Notes: generated by a model not told the origin, from the letters alone. Shown: positions 8,855 through 19,080, numbered from the stretch's first letter. The stretch: 64,000 nt of DNA from JAVVSK01 sp036654235 (GCA_036654235.1 JAVVSK010000002.1:91131-155130); one strand, 5' to 3'. Made by a program: numbers and translations.

Positions 8855-11800
8855 CAGATATCCTTAGGCTTATAGTCGGGCGTGCAAAAACCGGGAAAAG
8901 TTATGCTATAAGAAAAATGATAGCCGACCTTAACCCGGAGCGCTCCATACTTATCGTCCCTCCGCAATATACCTTCGAAAACGAGCGTGAGCTTTCCGAC
9001 TTGCTTGGCGGGCTTTATTCGGTCGAGGTCTTTTCTTTTGAATCCCTCTCCGCCCGCGTTTTAAAGGAGGTTGGGGAGCGGCGCGAGTTTCTTTCTAAAC
9101 AGGGGAAGTTGATGGTCATACGGAGCATACTTGAAAAAACAGACCTAAAGCTTTTTAAGGGCGTTGCTAAAACCCGCGGATTCACTAAGCAATGCGGAAA
9201 TTTATTTACGCACTTTAAAGCTTTCAATATTACACCCGACGATTTAGATTCGGTAGTACCTGAACTTTCAACTAACCCTATCCTTTCCGAAAAGTTAACT
9301 GAGATTTCTCTAATATATCGATCCGTTGAAAATTATTTAAGCTTACACCTTCTCGATTCCATGGATGCTTTTTTGGCTCTCGAAAAGGGCATAGAAAAAT
9401 CTTCCTTTAGTGGGGCGCATGTATTTTTAGATGGACTCGATACCTTTAATGAACGCATATACGGAATAATAAATGCGCTTATGAAAAGCGCGAAAACCCT
9501 AACCGTAAGTATCCGGATGGACACCTCCGCCGCGCCGCGCGATGGGCGCGTTTTTTTAAATCAGCGCGATTTTTTTTTGCGCCTCCTTAAAATGGCTAAG
9601 GAAAACGGAATTAAATGCGCCGTCAAAACGCTTTCCGAAAACGCCGGATATTTTAACGATCCCGCGCTTTCCTTTGTCGAATCCGAACTGTTTTCACACC
9701 CGTTTTCCGCGTTTTCGGGCGAAGCTCTGCCTTTAACTCTATTCGCAGGAACGGATAGGACGGCGGAGGTTGAACGCGCCGCCGCCGAAATTTCGCGCCT
9801 TGCGCGCTCAGGACTTCAATACAAAGAAATCGCCGTTGTAGCTTCGGACTATGCAGCTTATTCGCATATAGTTCGCCGCATATTCCGAAAAAACGGAATC
9901 CCTGTTTTTATGGACGTTCAACATCCTTTGTTTCAAAAAAACGAAGTCGTTTTTATAATGTCTGCCATTGATTCCTGCCTATATGGTTTTAGACAAAACG
10001 ATGTTTTCGCGCTCATTAAAACCGGGCTTACGGACGTTTCCCCCGACGACGCCGAACTCCTCGAAAACTATATGCTTCAATTCGGAATAGGCGGGAACGC
10101 AATGACAGAACCTTTCTTTAAGGGTGCGCCCGATTCGCTTCTCGAAAACGCGAGGAAAACATTAATGATCCCACTTATAGAGCTTCAAAAAGGGCTAAAA
10201 GTTAGGCTTGTTTCTGAAAAAAGCGCCGCCCTATTCGCCTATCTTAAAAAACTTCGTTTAAGGGAACGCTCTCAGGAAAACGCGGATAGGCTAGGGCGCG
10301 AAAAGCGCTTCGAACTCATGGAAGAATGCGCTCAAGTTTATAACACTATAGCGGAAATGTTCGATCAGCTGAACGCGATAATGGGGGAGACGGAGCTTTC
10401 TCTCGCCCGATACCGCGAAGTCGTTCTCGAAGGTTTTTTCGCCTACAATGTCGGCGTTATACCTGCTACTATTGACAACGTTATCGTCGGAAGCGTCGAG
10501 AGAACGAAACTTTCAAAAATAAAGGCACTTTTTATTCTCGGAGTAAACGAGGGTCTTCTCCCTAAAACCTTAACGGACGACTCTATGATCGACGATTCTG
10601 AAATAGCGGCTTTAGCTAACGCCGGACTTTCCGTTTGGGGCGGAACGGATACGCTCATAATAAAAAATCTTTTCGACATATATGGACTTATAACCCGCCC
10701 ATCCGATCTCTTATCTATTTCATACGCCCTTACCATAAACGGTAAAGCTTCTTCCCCCTCGTCAATCGTCTCTAGGCTTAAAAATATTTTTCCTAAGCTC
10801 AATGAAGACAGTGACCTTATTCCGCATGACTACGCTAAAAACGAGAACGCGGGAAGTGCCCTAATTATGCTAAGCCGTGGTCTAAGGCGCTTTATCGATT
10901 CGCGACGCGAAGATTGTAACCTTAAAAACCTATATGCTTGGTATATAAAAAGTCCAATATACCGTTCCCGCCTTGCCCTTATAAGGAATGCATTATACCC
11001 CGAAATTTCGCCATCACCTATCGATGAGGAGTTTAGCCGCGCACTATATGGAGGCGTTCGCGCGGGGAGCGCCTCCGAACTCGAAACATTTAATAGCTGC
11101 CCATTTAAACATTTCGTTCGTTACGCCCTCTCTCCTAAGCTTAAAAAAGAATATAAGGAAAAAAGCATAGATAGGGGAACTCTTTTTCACGACTGTTTAG
11201 ATCGATTTTTAAAGAAAATAATGGAAGATAAAATTGATATTAAGACGATTACTCGCGAAATATCGGACAAAATAGTCAGCCTCGTTCTCGAAGATGCCGT
11301 AGCTATCCATAATGACGGGGTTTTAAATGACACTGCGCGTGGGCGGGCGCAGCTTTCTATAATGTCGGGCGCTATTCGCGATACGGCTTTCGCCCTTATT
11401 AAACAGCTTAACGCCGGAAAATTTTCCGTTCTCGCTACCGAGGTCGTTTTTGGTGCTGCCGGAAGTCTCCCGCCGATAAAAATAGATATAGGAAACGGAA
11501 ATACATTTTATCTTTCGGGAAAAATCGACAGGGTTGACTGTTTTTCCGGTAGGCGGGGGCAATATATTCGCGTTATAGACTATAAATCCGGTGGGCTTAG
11601 CTTCGACTTTTCCGATCTTTTTAACGGCGTTCGCCTTCAACTCCCCCTTTATATCGCGGCATATATTGCCTCGAATAATCTTAATAAGCCCGGCGGATTC
11701 TATTATCTTCCTATCCATGAGCCGATTTTAAAAGAGAGCGATCTTGAAAAGACCGACGTTCTTAACGCAATAGAAAAACAATTTAGACTTTCGGGGCTGA

Positions 11801-12147
11801 CACTAAAAGACCCTGAGCTTATCGACGCAACCGACTCCTCTTTTGAACGATTTTCAAACGTCGTTTCTCTCCAAAAGACGAAGGATGGTTTTTCCGGAAA
11901 AGCTCTTGACGAATGCGAAATGAATGCTGTTATCGGCTATACTCTTGAAAAGGCGAAAAATACGACCGATGAAATTCTTAGCGGTAAAAATGCCGTTTCG
12001 CCATATAAAAGCGGAAACCGAACGGCCTGTGATATATGCGACTATAAGAGCATCTGTCGATTTGACGCGCGAACTGATTCAGAAGCTTTTCGGCGGGCAC
12101 GGAAACTCTCCGAACGTGACTTTTTTGAATTTTTAGGCATCACTTAA
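8851..12147 (+). CDS. addB: ATP-dependent helicase/nuclease subunit B
   Basis: AddB partner of the AddAB double-strand-break resection complex. An N-terminal P-loop GRAKTGKS starts near residue 9. The C-terminal nuclease domain holds the four cysteines of the AddB iron-sulfur cluster: Cys750 in SCPFKH and Cys1060, Cys1063, Cys1069 in CDICDYKSIC. The nuclease core RVIDYKSGG is present. At 1098 residues it is close to the usual length. It overlaps thpR by 4 bp and addA follows within 30 bp. Confidence 0.95.
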   Translation: MTDILRLIVGRAKTGKSYAIRKMIADLNPERSILIVPPQYTFENERELSDLLGGLYSVEVFSFESLSARVLKEVGERREFLSKQGKLMVIRSILEKTDLKLFKGVAKTRGFTKQCGNLFTHFKAFNITPDDLDSVVPELSTNPILSEKLTEISLIYRSVENYLSLHLLDSMDAFLALEKGIEKSSFSGAHVFLDGLDTFNERIYGIINALMKSAKTLTVSIRMDTSAAPRDGRVFLNQRDFFLRLLKMAKENGIKCAVKTLSENAGYFNDPALSFVESELFSHPFSAFSGEALPLTLFAGTDRTAEVERAAAEISRLARSGLQYKEIAVVASDYAAYSHIVRRIFRKNGIPVFMDVQHPLFQKNEVVFIMSAIDSCLYGFRQNDVFALIKTGLTDVSPDDAELLENYMLQFGIGGNAMTEPFFKGAPDSLLENARKTLMIPLIELQKGLKVRLVSEKSAALFAYLKKLRLRERSQENADRLGREKRFELMEECAQVYNTIAEMFDQLNAIMGETELSLARYREVVLEGFFAYNVGVIPATIDNVIVGSVERTKLSKIKALFILGVNEGLLPKTLTDDSMIDDSEIAALANAGLSVWGGTDTLIIKNLFDIYGLITRPSDLLSISYALTINGKASSPSSIVSRLKNIFPKLNEDSDLIPHDYAKNENAGSALIMLSRGLRRFIDSRREDCNLKNLYAWYIKSPIYRSRLALIRNALYPEISPSPIDEEFSRALYGGVRAGSASELETFNSCPFKHFVRYALSPKLKKEYKEKSIDRGTLFHDCLDRFLKKIMEDKIDIKTITREISDKIVSLVLEDAVAIHNDGVLNDTARGRAQLSIMSGAIRDTAFALIKQLNAGKFSVLATEVVFGAAGSLPPIKIDIGNGNTFYLSGKIDRVDCFSGRRGQYIRVIDYKSGGLSFDFSDLFNGVRLQLPLYIAAYIASNNLNKPGGFYYLPIHEPILKESDLEKTDVLNAIEKQFRLSGLTLKDPELIDATDSSFERFSNVVSLQKTKDGFSGKALDECEMNAVIGYTLEKAKNTTDEILSGKNAVSPYKSGNRTACDICDYKSICRFDARTDSEAFRRARKLSERDFFEFLGIT

Positions 12148-12177
12148 AAAAAGCATGATATGGGAGGGCTAAATAAT

Positions 12178-15100
12178 TTGCGAAATTGGACTGCTGAACA
12201 AAAAACGGCTATTGAGCAACGGGGCAACTTAATTGTTTCCGCTGCTGCAGGGGCAGGTAAAACCGCCGTTTTAACGGAACGCATAGCGCGTATCGTTGCG
12301 AATGGGGGGAGTATATCCCGTCTTCTCGTCGTTACCTTTACAAACGCCGCGGCGAACGAAATGAAAAAGAGAATAGAAATGCGAATTGCCCTCCTCGCCG
12401 ATAGCGTTGAAAACAACTCCGAAAAAGAGCGACTCCTCTTTGAATCTCAAAATGTTTTACGGGCAAGCATATCAACGCTACATGCCTTTTGTTCTCGCGT
12501 TTTACGCAGACATTATTCTGAGATCGGTCTTGACCCCGCCTTTAGAATCGGAGATGAAACCGAAAGCGCTATTTTAAGAGACGAGGCTATGGATTTGGTT
12601 TTAGACGTTCTCTACGACGAAGACCGCGAAAATTTAGAAATTCTCGCTAAAACGTTTTCCTCCGAAGACGCGCTTATCGAAGCAGTCTTCGCCGTTTATA
12701 ACATTATGCTATCGCGACCGGATCCTTTTTCTTGGCTAGAAAAAGCCGTCGATAGTTATAATCTTGATTCTGATGCTCTCAAGGCTTCTTCTGCCGCGAG
12801 CTTATTATTAGATGCATATAAGGGGATAACTAACGACGCTATTGCCGAGTATTCGTTCGCGCGCTCCTTCGCGGAGGATAGTAAGGCTTGCGCGGCTCTC
12901 GACCTTGATATTTCACAACTTCGCGCCCTAAGCATGACGAATAAATACGATCAGTTCATCGAGCTTTTAAGCTCTCTAAGTTTTTCACGTATGACTTTCT
13001 CTAGAGGGATCGACCCCGACCTTAAGGAACACGTTCAATCCGTTCGAGATGTGGCAAAAAAAAATATGCAGGATCTAAAAAAGCGATGTGGACGAACGCT
13101 TTCCCAAGAAATTGACCTAAATAAATCCGTTTTTCCTATGCTTTTAACCTTTAAAACCGTTTTAGAACGGTTTCATAACGTGTACATGGATAAAAAGCGC
13201 GAAAATGCTATGCTTGACTTTTCCGATATGGAACATTTTACTTTAAAGCTTTTTGAAAATCCCAATATTGTAAACGAATATCGCGAAAGTTTCGACTGCG
13301 TTTTCGTTGACGAATATCAAGACAGCAATATGGTTCAAGAGCGAATAGTGACCTCCGTCGCTAAAAAAGGCGGACTGTTTCTCGTTGGCGACGTTAAACA
13401 ATCTATTTATCGCTTTCGGTTAGCCGAACCGCGCCTTTTTTTAGAAAAGCTCAATAGCCCCGATATTGCGCGAGTTGACCTTAGCGCGAACTTTAGAAGC
13501 TCACGCGCCGTCGTTTCCCTCGTCAATGAGCTTTTTTCTAAAATAATGAACAGAGAGGCGACGGAAATCGAATATGACAATAGGGCGCGCCTCAAAGGCA
13601 CGCGCGAAGCCAATGGAAAAACCGAACTTTTACTTTTCGCGCGCGAAGTTTCGGATCTCGAAAATGAGAACAGCGGTTACAACGAAGCGGAAGAAAACGA
13701 AGAGACCGACTCACGAATAACCGAATATGCTGAGGCGGAAGCGGAACTAGCGGCTAGGCGAATACTAAACATAATCGAAAACGACGAATATTTCGACGAA
13801 AGTAAAAACGAAACAAGAAAGTATAGATTCAGCGATTTTTGCATTCTTATGCGTTCGATAAAGGGTCGTGCTGATGACTTCTCGCGAATCTTAATGCGCT
13901 ACGGAATACCAACATATGCCGAACGCAGCGCTTCTTTTTTCGACTCGGTCGAGGTTCAGATTTTTATGAATCTCCTTCGCGTTATTGATAATAAACTTCA
14001 GGATATTCCGCTTTTATCCGTTCTAAGATCGTATTTTTATAATTTTGATACTTCAGAACTCGTTCAACTCAGATTAAAGAATCATGCTGAGAGTGTTGAA
14101 AAAAGTCTCGCTGCCGCCGCGAAAAAAGATGATCCCCTCGGTGTTCGTGCGAAACGCGTCCTCGATGATTTAGCGCGATATAAAAAAGAAGCAACCCTAC
14201 TTTCGGTTAAAGATTTCATGACTTTTTTACTTGAAGAAACAGGGTATCTTGAATATATTTCCGCCGGAATAGGCGGAAGCGCTAGGGTCGCCAACATATA
14301 TGAGCTTATAAATAAGGCGGAGACTATTGAAAATAACGGGGTGCGTTCGCTCTTTGGATTTTTAAAATATTCCGATAAGGCTAATCTAACGGGGACAGTC
14401 AGCGAAGTTGCCGAATGCCCTATAAACGTAGTTCGTATAATGAGTATTCATAAAAGCAAGGGGCTGGAATTTCCTATAACGATAGTCGCAGGACTTGGTT
14501 CGCGCTTCGTTTCGCGCGAAAACAAAGCGCCAAATATACTAAGGGATACTGAGCTTGGGATTGGGTTTTCTCCCGTTATAGGGAATGTCCGCCTAAAAAC
14601 CTTCTTTAATAACGCAATTTACGAAAAGCAGCGCCGCGAAAACTTCGCGGAGGAGATCCGGACGCTCTACGTCGCCTTAACCCGCGCCTCCGAACGCCTT
14701 ATCTTAATCGGATCTATGAAAAACCCGGCTTTGCGCGCGGAACAACTATTTAACGCCCCCGAGACAAGCCGCGCGGTCACCCGCTGTAAATCGCATCTTG
14801 AGCTGATCCTTTTCGCCCTCTTAAAGTCGCCCGCCGGGGTTCAGCTTAACGAAGTTTTTGGGCTTCCTATACGTAATATTGATAATGAAGTTCCTCCCGT
14901 TTACGTTACTAATCTCGATAACATGGGCTATTCTAGTTTAGCTTTCGATGCACTCCCGAAAATTAAGTTTTCCGAATGGGCTAAAGAAGCTGAAAAATCG
15001 GATACTTCTATTTATGACGCTGCTTTTTCTTGGGAATATCCTAATTTCAACGATACATTCCTGCCCTCGAAAACCACGGTTACGGGGACACTGAAAAGGG

Positions 15101-15660
15101 ACTCCGTTATACTTTCCGATCCCTCATTCATAGAGCCTGAATCCGGAATAAATGCACTCAAATACGGCAATGCAATGCATCGGTTGCTCGAACTTATAAT
15201 TCTAGCCCCGCACGATGAAAACGGGGTTAAAAGCGAATTGAATCGGCTCGTAGAAGCCGGGCTTTTAAGCTTTGATGAGTCGGCTCTTATAGATGTAAAG
15301 GGAATTTCCGCTTTTTTAAGGTCGGAACTTGGCACCCGACTTTTAAAAAGCAGCTATGTTCGTCGTGAAGTCCCGTTTAATTATAAGATACGCGCTTCCG
15401 AAATTTTTGAAACCGATTCCGAATCCTATACCCTGCTTCAGGGGGTTATTGATTGCTGCTTTACCGAAAATGACGAATTCGTCATAATTGATTATAAAAC
15501 CGACTCTGTCGATAAAAATGTCGGCGTATTTGAGGCGGCTTCAGCTCATAAAAAACAACTCGCCCTTTATTCCCGCGCTCTTTCCGACTTAACCGGAAAA
15601 CGCGTTAAAGAATGCTTCGTATATATGCTTACGTTGCGTAAGGCAGTGCGCGTTATATAG
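12178..15660 (+). CDS. addA: ATP-dependent helicase/nuclease subunit A
   Basis: UvrD-like helicase with a C-terminal nuclease, 1160 residues from this start. Walker A is AAAGAGKT (residues 22-29), motif II VDEYQDSN (Asp378, Glu379), then GDVKQSIYRFR, and a RecB-type nuclease core IIDYKTD (Asp1105, Lys1107). With AddB it resects double-strand breaks. An ATG at 12160 is in frame, but it sits inside the ribosome site GGGAGG; the TTG at 12178 is 10 bp from that site and is preferred. A hairpin terminator follows. Confidence 0.95.
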   Translation: MRNWTAEQKTAIEQRGNLIVSAAAGAGKTAVLTERIARIVANGGSISRLLVVTFTNAAANEMKKRIEMRIALLADSVENNSEKERLLFESQNVLRASISTLHAFCSRVLRRHYSEIGLDPAFRIGDETESAILRDEAMDLVLDVLYDEDRENLEILAKTFSSEDALIEAVFAVYNIMLSRPDPFSWLEKAVDSYNLDSDALKASSAASLLLDAYKGITNDAIAEYSFARSFAEDSKACAALDLDISQLRALSMTNKYDQFIELLSSLSFSRMTFSRGIDPDLKEHVQSVRDVAKKNMQDLKKRCGRTLSQEIDLNKSVFPMLLTFKTVLERFHNVYMDKKRENAMLDFSDMEHFTLKLFENPNIVNEYRESFDCVFVDEYQDSNMVQERIVTSVAKKGGLFLVGDVKQSIYRFRLAEPRLFLEKLNSPDIARVDLSANFRSSRAVVSLVNELFSKIMNREATEIEYDNRARLKGTREANGKTELLLFAREVSDLENENSGYNEAEENEETDSRITEYAEAEAELAARRILNIIENDEYFDESKNETRKYRFSDFCILMRSIKGRADDFSRILMRYGIPTYAERSASFFDSVEVQIFMNLLRVIDNKLQDIPLLSVLRSYFYNFDTSELVQLRLKNHAESVEKSLAAAAKKDDPLGVRAKRVLDDLARYKKEATLLSVKDFMTFLLEETGYLEYISAGIGGSARVANIYELINKAETIENNGVRSLFGFLKYSDKANLTGTVSEVAECPINVVRIMSIHKSKGLEFPITIVAGLGSRFVSRENKAPNILRDTELGIGFSPVIGNVRLKTFFNNAIYEKQRRENFAEEIRTLYVALTRASERLILIGSMKNPALRAEQLFNAPETSRAVTRCKSHLELILFALLKSPAGVQLNEVFGLPIRNIDNEVPPVYVTNLDNMGYSSLAFDALPKIKFSEWAKEAEKSDTSIYDAAFSWEYPNFNDTFLPSKTTVTGTLKRDSVILSDPSFIEPESGINALKYGNAMHRLLELIILAPHDENGVKSELNRLVEAGLLSFDESALIDVKGISAFLRSELGTRLLKSSYVRREVPFNYKIRASEIFETDSESYTLLQGVIDCCFTENDEFVIIDYKTDSVDKNVGVFEAASAHKKQLALYSRALSDLTGKRVKECFVYMLTLRKAVRVI

Positions 15661-15691
15661 CGAAAAAGGGTTAGTCCGAAAACAAAAACAA

Positions 15692-15740
15692 TTGCCCCCT
15701 GAAAAAGTTTTTATGGCTCTTTCGGGGGCAAATTTGTTTA
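15692..15740 (+). terminator. Terminator between convergent addA and dockerin gene
   Basis: TTGCCCCC (15692-15699) pairs with GGGGGCAA (15724-15731), with partial pairing of the inner AT-rich part and a T-rich tail on the plus strand. It may work for both converging genes. Confidence 0.7.
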
Positions 15741-15785
15741 AATCATATTAATTAGTCGCAACTATTTGCAAAGCTTACCGATGTT

Positions 15786-16733
15786 TTAGTTAACTCCAAC
15801 GATAAATGCGAGAATCGCCGCGGCGTCGCCTACGTTAACTGCTCCGTCTTTATTATAATCCCCTAGGCGCATTTGCATTTCGTCGAGCGTCGATAGCTTT
15901 GCCGCGTAGTTTAGGAGCATTCCCGCGTCACCCGTATTTAAAGCGGAATCCATATTAACGTCGCCATATTGCCAATATATACCGAATATCTCGACGCTTT
16001 CAACTATATGCGTATATGGCTTATCCCATCCAAGACATAGATACCCTTCAATTTCGGGAAGTTCGGGTGGAACGGCATCTAAACCATGTTTAACCAGCTG
16101 CCTATCAAAAATATGCGCAATTTGGCTTGTAAACCATACCTCGTAACCTTGTACAAAGTACACGGTAAAGGTAAGACCATCGGTTACGGAAACTCCGACC
16201 GGGTTCGGTTCCCAACCGTCAAACATTTCTATCGTTCCCGGTGCAAAACCAAATATCGGAAGATCTTCTGCTGTAAGTATATGCCCTTTTTCAAAAGAAA
16301 GAGTAACCTCCGGTTGTGTATCATAACCATTACGGAAAGCATCAATCGGTTCGCCGCTTAATCTATCCACTGCACAAAATCTAACGTTGGAAAATGTTCC
16401 GCTGCAAAATGTTGCAACAAAAATCACATCTGCGGTCATTTCAAATCCTACCGGATTAGTATTCCAAGTTTCAAAAGTTATATCTTCCCATGCTTCAAGA
16501 TGAAACTCCGGGATATTTTCCGCTTTAATTACATACCCTTCATCATAAGTAATGTTAATTTCAGAGCAGGGCGTTCCCTCCGAAGTTTGAAAAACGTTTA
16601 ATGGGTTATCTGTAACTGAGTCTACGGCGGTAAACGTTGCTACAAAGGTTTGATCCTCCGCGAGAACCGGAACATTAAACGTACAAACGCTTAATGCTAT
16701 TAGTAAAGCTAATGTAAGTGCTATCTTTTTCAT
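15786..16733 (-). CDS. Secreted beta-repeat protein with C-terminal type I dockerin
   Basis: A 315-residue exported protein. A signal peptide (residues 1-25, cleavage after PVLA) is followed by two similar stretches of about 85 residues with the pattern VxFxAVDxxTxxP...NPVG, resembling beta-grasp InlB-type repeats, and a shorter third one. The C-terminus (about 252-315) is a dockerin with two calcium loops, GDVNMDSALNTGDA and GDYNKDGAVNVGDA. It would dock onto a cohesin scaffold. No catalytic domain is visible, so it may be a binding or adhesion part. Its dockerin coding end recurs at 18886-19068. Confidence 0.85.
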   Translation of the reverse strand: MKKIALTLALLIALSVCTFNVPVLAEDQTFVATFTAVDSVTDNPLNVFQTSEGTPCSEINITYDEGYVIKAENIPEFHLEAWEDITFETWNTNPVGFEMTADVIFVATFCSGTFSNVRFCAVDRLSGEPIDAFRNGYDTQPEVTLSFEKGHILTAEDLPIFGFAPGTIEMFDGWEPNPVGVSVTDGLTFTVYFVQGYEVWFTSQIAHIFDRQLVKHGLDAVPPELPEIEGYLCLGWDKPYTHIVESVEIFGIYWQYGDVNMDSALNTGDAGMLLNYAAKLSTLDEMQMRLGDYNKDGAVNVGDAAAILAFIVGVN

Positions 16734-16764
16734 AATTATTTACAATTATCCTTTCTATATATCT

Positions 16765-16794
16765 ATTATATGAGTTTCATTAACCATACGTTAA
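16765..16794 (-). promoter_or_regulatory. Candidate promoter of the dockerin beta-repeat gene
   Basis: On the minus strand TTAACG (16794-16789) and TATAAT (16770-16765) are 18 bp apart, about 30 bp before the start codon. Confidence 0.5.
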
Positions 16795-16836
16795 TGTCTC
16801 ATTATAAAAACATCATTTCGGCATCGCCGCTTCTAT

Positions 16837-18423
16837 TTATTGAGTAAGTGAGGATAACAACGCATTCGCATCTCCTGTATTTACAACACCATCAAGATTA
16901 TAATCACCTAAATAAAGTTGTAAACAAGAAAACTGTACCATTCCCGATGCATATTGCAATATCCTCGATGCATCGCTGCTATTTACAGTACCGTCATAGT
17001 TTAGGTCTCCTATAAAGAAGCGTACCGCCGCCGCATTCGAAGAGCTCGCTGTATTCTCGGTATTTGGAATAGTCTGCGGAGTAATCAGCTCCGTTCCTAA
17101 GCTATCTATTATTCTCCATGATATGTTGCTTATTGGAGTTCCGGCTTTATTATCTATAATATTTACTCTACTATCAATACCGATATCAAGCCGTCCCTTT
17201 ACATCTATAAAGCTATTATAATCAAATAGAATTGCTGTTGTCCTTTGACTTTCCGGTCCAATATTCGTATAAATAGTTGGAATCCAACTATTTATATTAC
17301 GAAGCTGTACCGTCATTTCGTTTTGATGTGCAGCTGTATAGGTTAATTCGCCTACAACGCATACGTCTTTTTGTGCAACATCAATCCAGGTAAACCAGTT
17401 ATGATTTGAGGTAGCATTGTCTCCATCGTTATAAGCGAAAGCAGGCATTCTAGTAGTTCCGGTATATAGATTTTCTCCGTTATTCGGAATGCTGCTTACC
17501 TTATTAAGCGCATCATACATAACCATCGCGTAACCATTTATTCCATAGGTATTATCCCATGAATTCATTATTTTAAACGCTCCATATTCACCGGATTCAG
17601 CAACGCCATTCTTATTTACATCATAATAGAAAGTATCATCATATCCGACTATCGCTATGGAATGACCTTGATCAGCCATCATACATCTATACAAAATACT
17701 GTTGTTCGTTCCCGCAGCATTCCATGTGAAAAAAGAACTCGCGCGTAAAACATGCCCTTCAGATAGACGTTGCTTTATCCTTGTAACGGATACCGAGTTA
17801 ACGCCGGTAATTGGAGTTCCCGTTCCATCAATATAGAGCGAATAGTAAGGATTAGAACGAATTTTTAAAGCATCACGCAACTTCGCCTTGTCGCCTACAG
17901 AAGTAGTCGGAAAAACAGTAAATCCCGATGGATTAAAATCCTGCCATAATAAATCACCATGATTCTCTAAATAATTATATGTTTTATTTACCTTAATACC
18001 TCCCTTCCCAATAGTGTCTTCTCTAAGTATATTATACGGCAACATTGGAGAATAATACGTGTTTGTTCCGCCAACCGTTCTATTTAACATCTTATTTACT
18101 TCAAACGAATATTGAGCATAACATAATGAATATGCAACACAGCTACCACCGTTTTGTTGTTTTACTGGAGGTAAATATTTATGATATACATTCGAGCTAC
18201 TGCTAATATCGAAAGTACTGGGAATTAGGTTCGCCGTCGGTGCTGTCGCCACTTCAACATGCGTTAGCAACTCCGTCGTATGATTTTTACATTCACCATT
18301 ACAGGTACAAGGACAGGTTACTATTCCGCCGACCTTTTCTGGCGAATTTCCCGCAGATACCGCTTTTAGTGGCATAACAATAGTCACAGCAAGCATGACC
18401 ATAGCCAATAAAACAAAAGACAA
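16837..18423 (-). CDS. Secreted papain-like (C1) cysteine protease with dockerin
   Basis: An exported peptidase of the C1 family. The oxyanion Gln89 and nucleophile Cys95 lie in QQNGGSCVAYS, the catalytic His is His254 (QGHSIAIVGYD) and Asn287 is in IMNSWD. A Cys-rich stretch (CPCTCNGEC) follows the signal peptide. The C-terminus (about 463-528) is a type I dockerin with two calcium loops, DLNYDGTVNSSDA and DYNLDGVVNTGDA. The start given is TTG, 17 bp from a GGAG. An ATG at 18434 has ideal spacing to the same GGAG (18441-18444) but is out of frame by one base; see findings. It suggests a proteolytic branch of a cohesin-dockerin complex. Confidence 0.85.
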   Translation of the reverse strand: MSFVLLAMVMLAVTIVMPLKAVSAGNSPEKVGGIVTCPCTCNGECKNHTTELLTHVEVATAPTANLIPSTFDISSSSNVYHKYLPPVKQQNGGSCVAYSLCYAQYSFEVNKMLNRTVGGTNTYYSPMLPYNILREDTIGKGGIKVNKTYNYLENHGDLLWQDFNPSGFTVFPTTSVGDKAKLRDALKIRSNPYYSLYIDGTGTPITGVNSVSVTRIKQRLSEGHVLRASSFFTWNAAGTNNSILYRCMMADQGHSIAIVGYDDTFYYDVNKNGVAESGEYGAFKIMNSWDNTYGINGYAMVMYDALNKVSSIPNNGENLYTGTTRMPAFAYNDGDNATSNHNWFTWIDVAQKDVCVVGELTYTAAHQNEMTVQLRNINSWIPTIYTNIGPESQRTTAILFDYNSFIDVKGRLDIGIDSRVNIIDNKAGTPISNISWRIIDSLGTELITPQTIPNTENTASSSNAAAVRFFIGDLNYDGTVNSSDASRILQYASGMVQFSCLQLYLGDYNLDGVVNTGDANALLSSLTQ

Positions 18424-18767
18424 CTTTTTAACATTATTTTCTCCATTACTTTCACGATCTATGACTCTGTTTCATAGCATTTTTATTTAAAGTCGCTATG
18501 TATTTAGTCAATCAATGCGGATACATTCACCGTAAAATGAATCCACAGAAAAAGGAATGGACAAAGTCAAAATGAATTTTGTCAGATGCTTCGTCATATG
18601 CGTTTAATTTCATCGCCTTTCTTTATATATCCTTTTACATCCCTATGATACTACACGTCATAATTTAATGCAAGCATTTTTTCTATAATTTACCATTTTT
18701 TTGTTCCTGCGGTTTAAATATTATTTATTTTTCCGTTCTTTCTATTATATGCAAGTTTTATTGGTAA

Positions 18768-18810
18768 AAACAAACTCCAACCCGCTAAAAAGCGGAGTTG
18801 GAGTTTGTTT
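18768..18810 (-). terminator. Strong hairpin terminator after the dockerin remnant
   Basis: A near-perfect inverted repeat of about 19 bp (one bulged base) closes over a four-base loop. On the minus strand it runs into TTTTTACC. It lies where a terminator would be expected for the minus-strand dockerin remnant at 18886-19068. Confidence 0.75.
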
Positions 18811-18885
18811 GTCTATTAGCCTTTTACTATTACTTTTTTATTACACCGCGTTATAGTTCGGAGGAAAGCTTACCACCGATGTTTT

Positions 18886-19068
18886 AGTTAACTCCAACGA
18901 TAAATGCGAGAATCGCCGCGGCGTCGCCTACGTTAACTGCTCCGTCTTTATTATAGTCCCCTAGGCGCATTTGCATTTCGTCGAGCGTCGATAGCTTTGC
19001 CGCGTAGTTTAGGAGCATTCCCGCGTCACCCGTATTTAAAGCGGAATCCATATTAACGTCGCCATATT
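18886..19068 (-). pseudogene. Truncated dockerin domain, duplicate of the 15786-15970 gene end
   Basis: About 190 bp here match the 3' end of the dockerin gene at 15786 almost base for base: I see one substitution (GTCCC against ATCCC in the TTATAxTCCC stretch) and a 3-bp insertion beyond the stop. The reading frame for both calcium loops and the stop are intact. Upstream of 19068 similarity ends abruptly, with no signal peptide or start, so this is a gene fragment. The match suggests recent duplication or gene conversion followed by loss of the 5' part. Confidence 0.85.
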
Positions 19069-19080
19069 TACCAATACTAA

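Noticed and set aside
16086..16361. Plus-strand frame inside the dockerin repeat gene
   Set aside because: It lies antisense to a well-supported secreted protein and shows no ribosome site or known motif.
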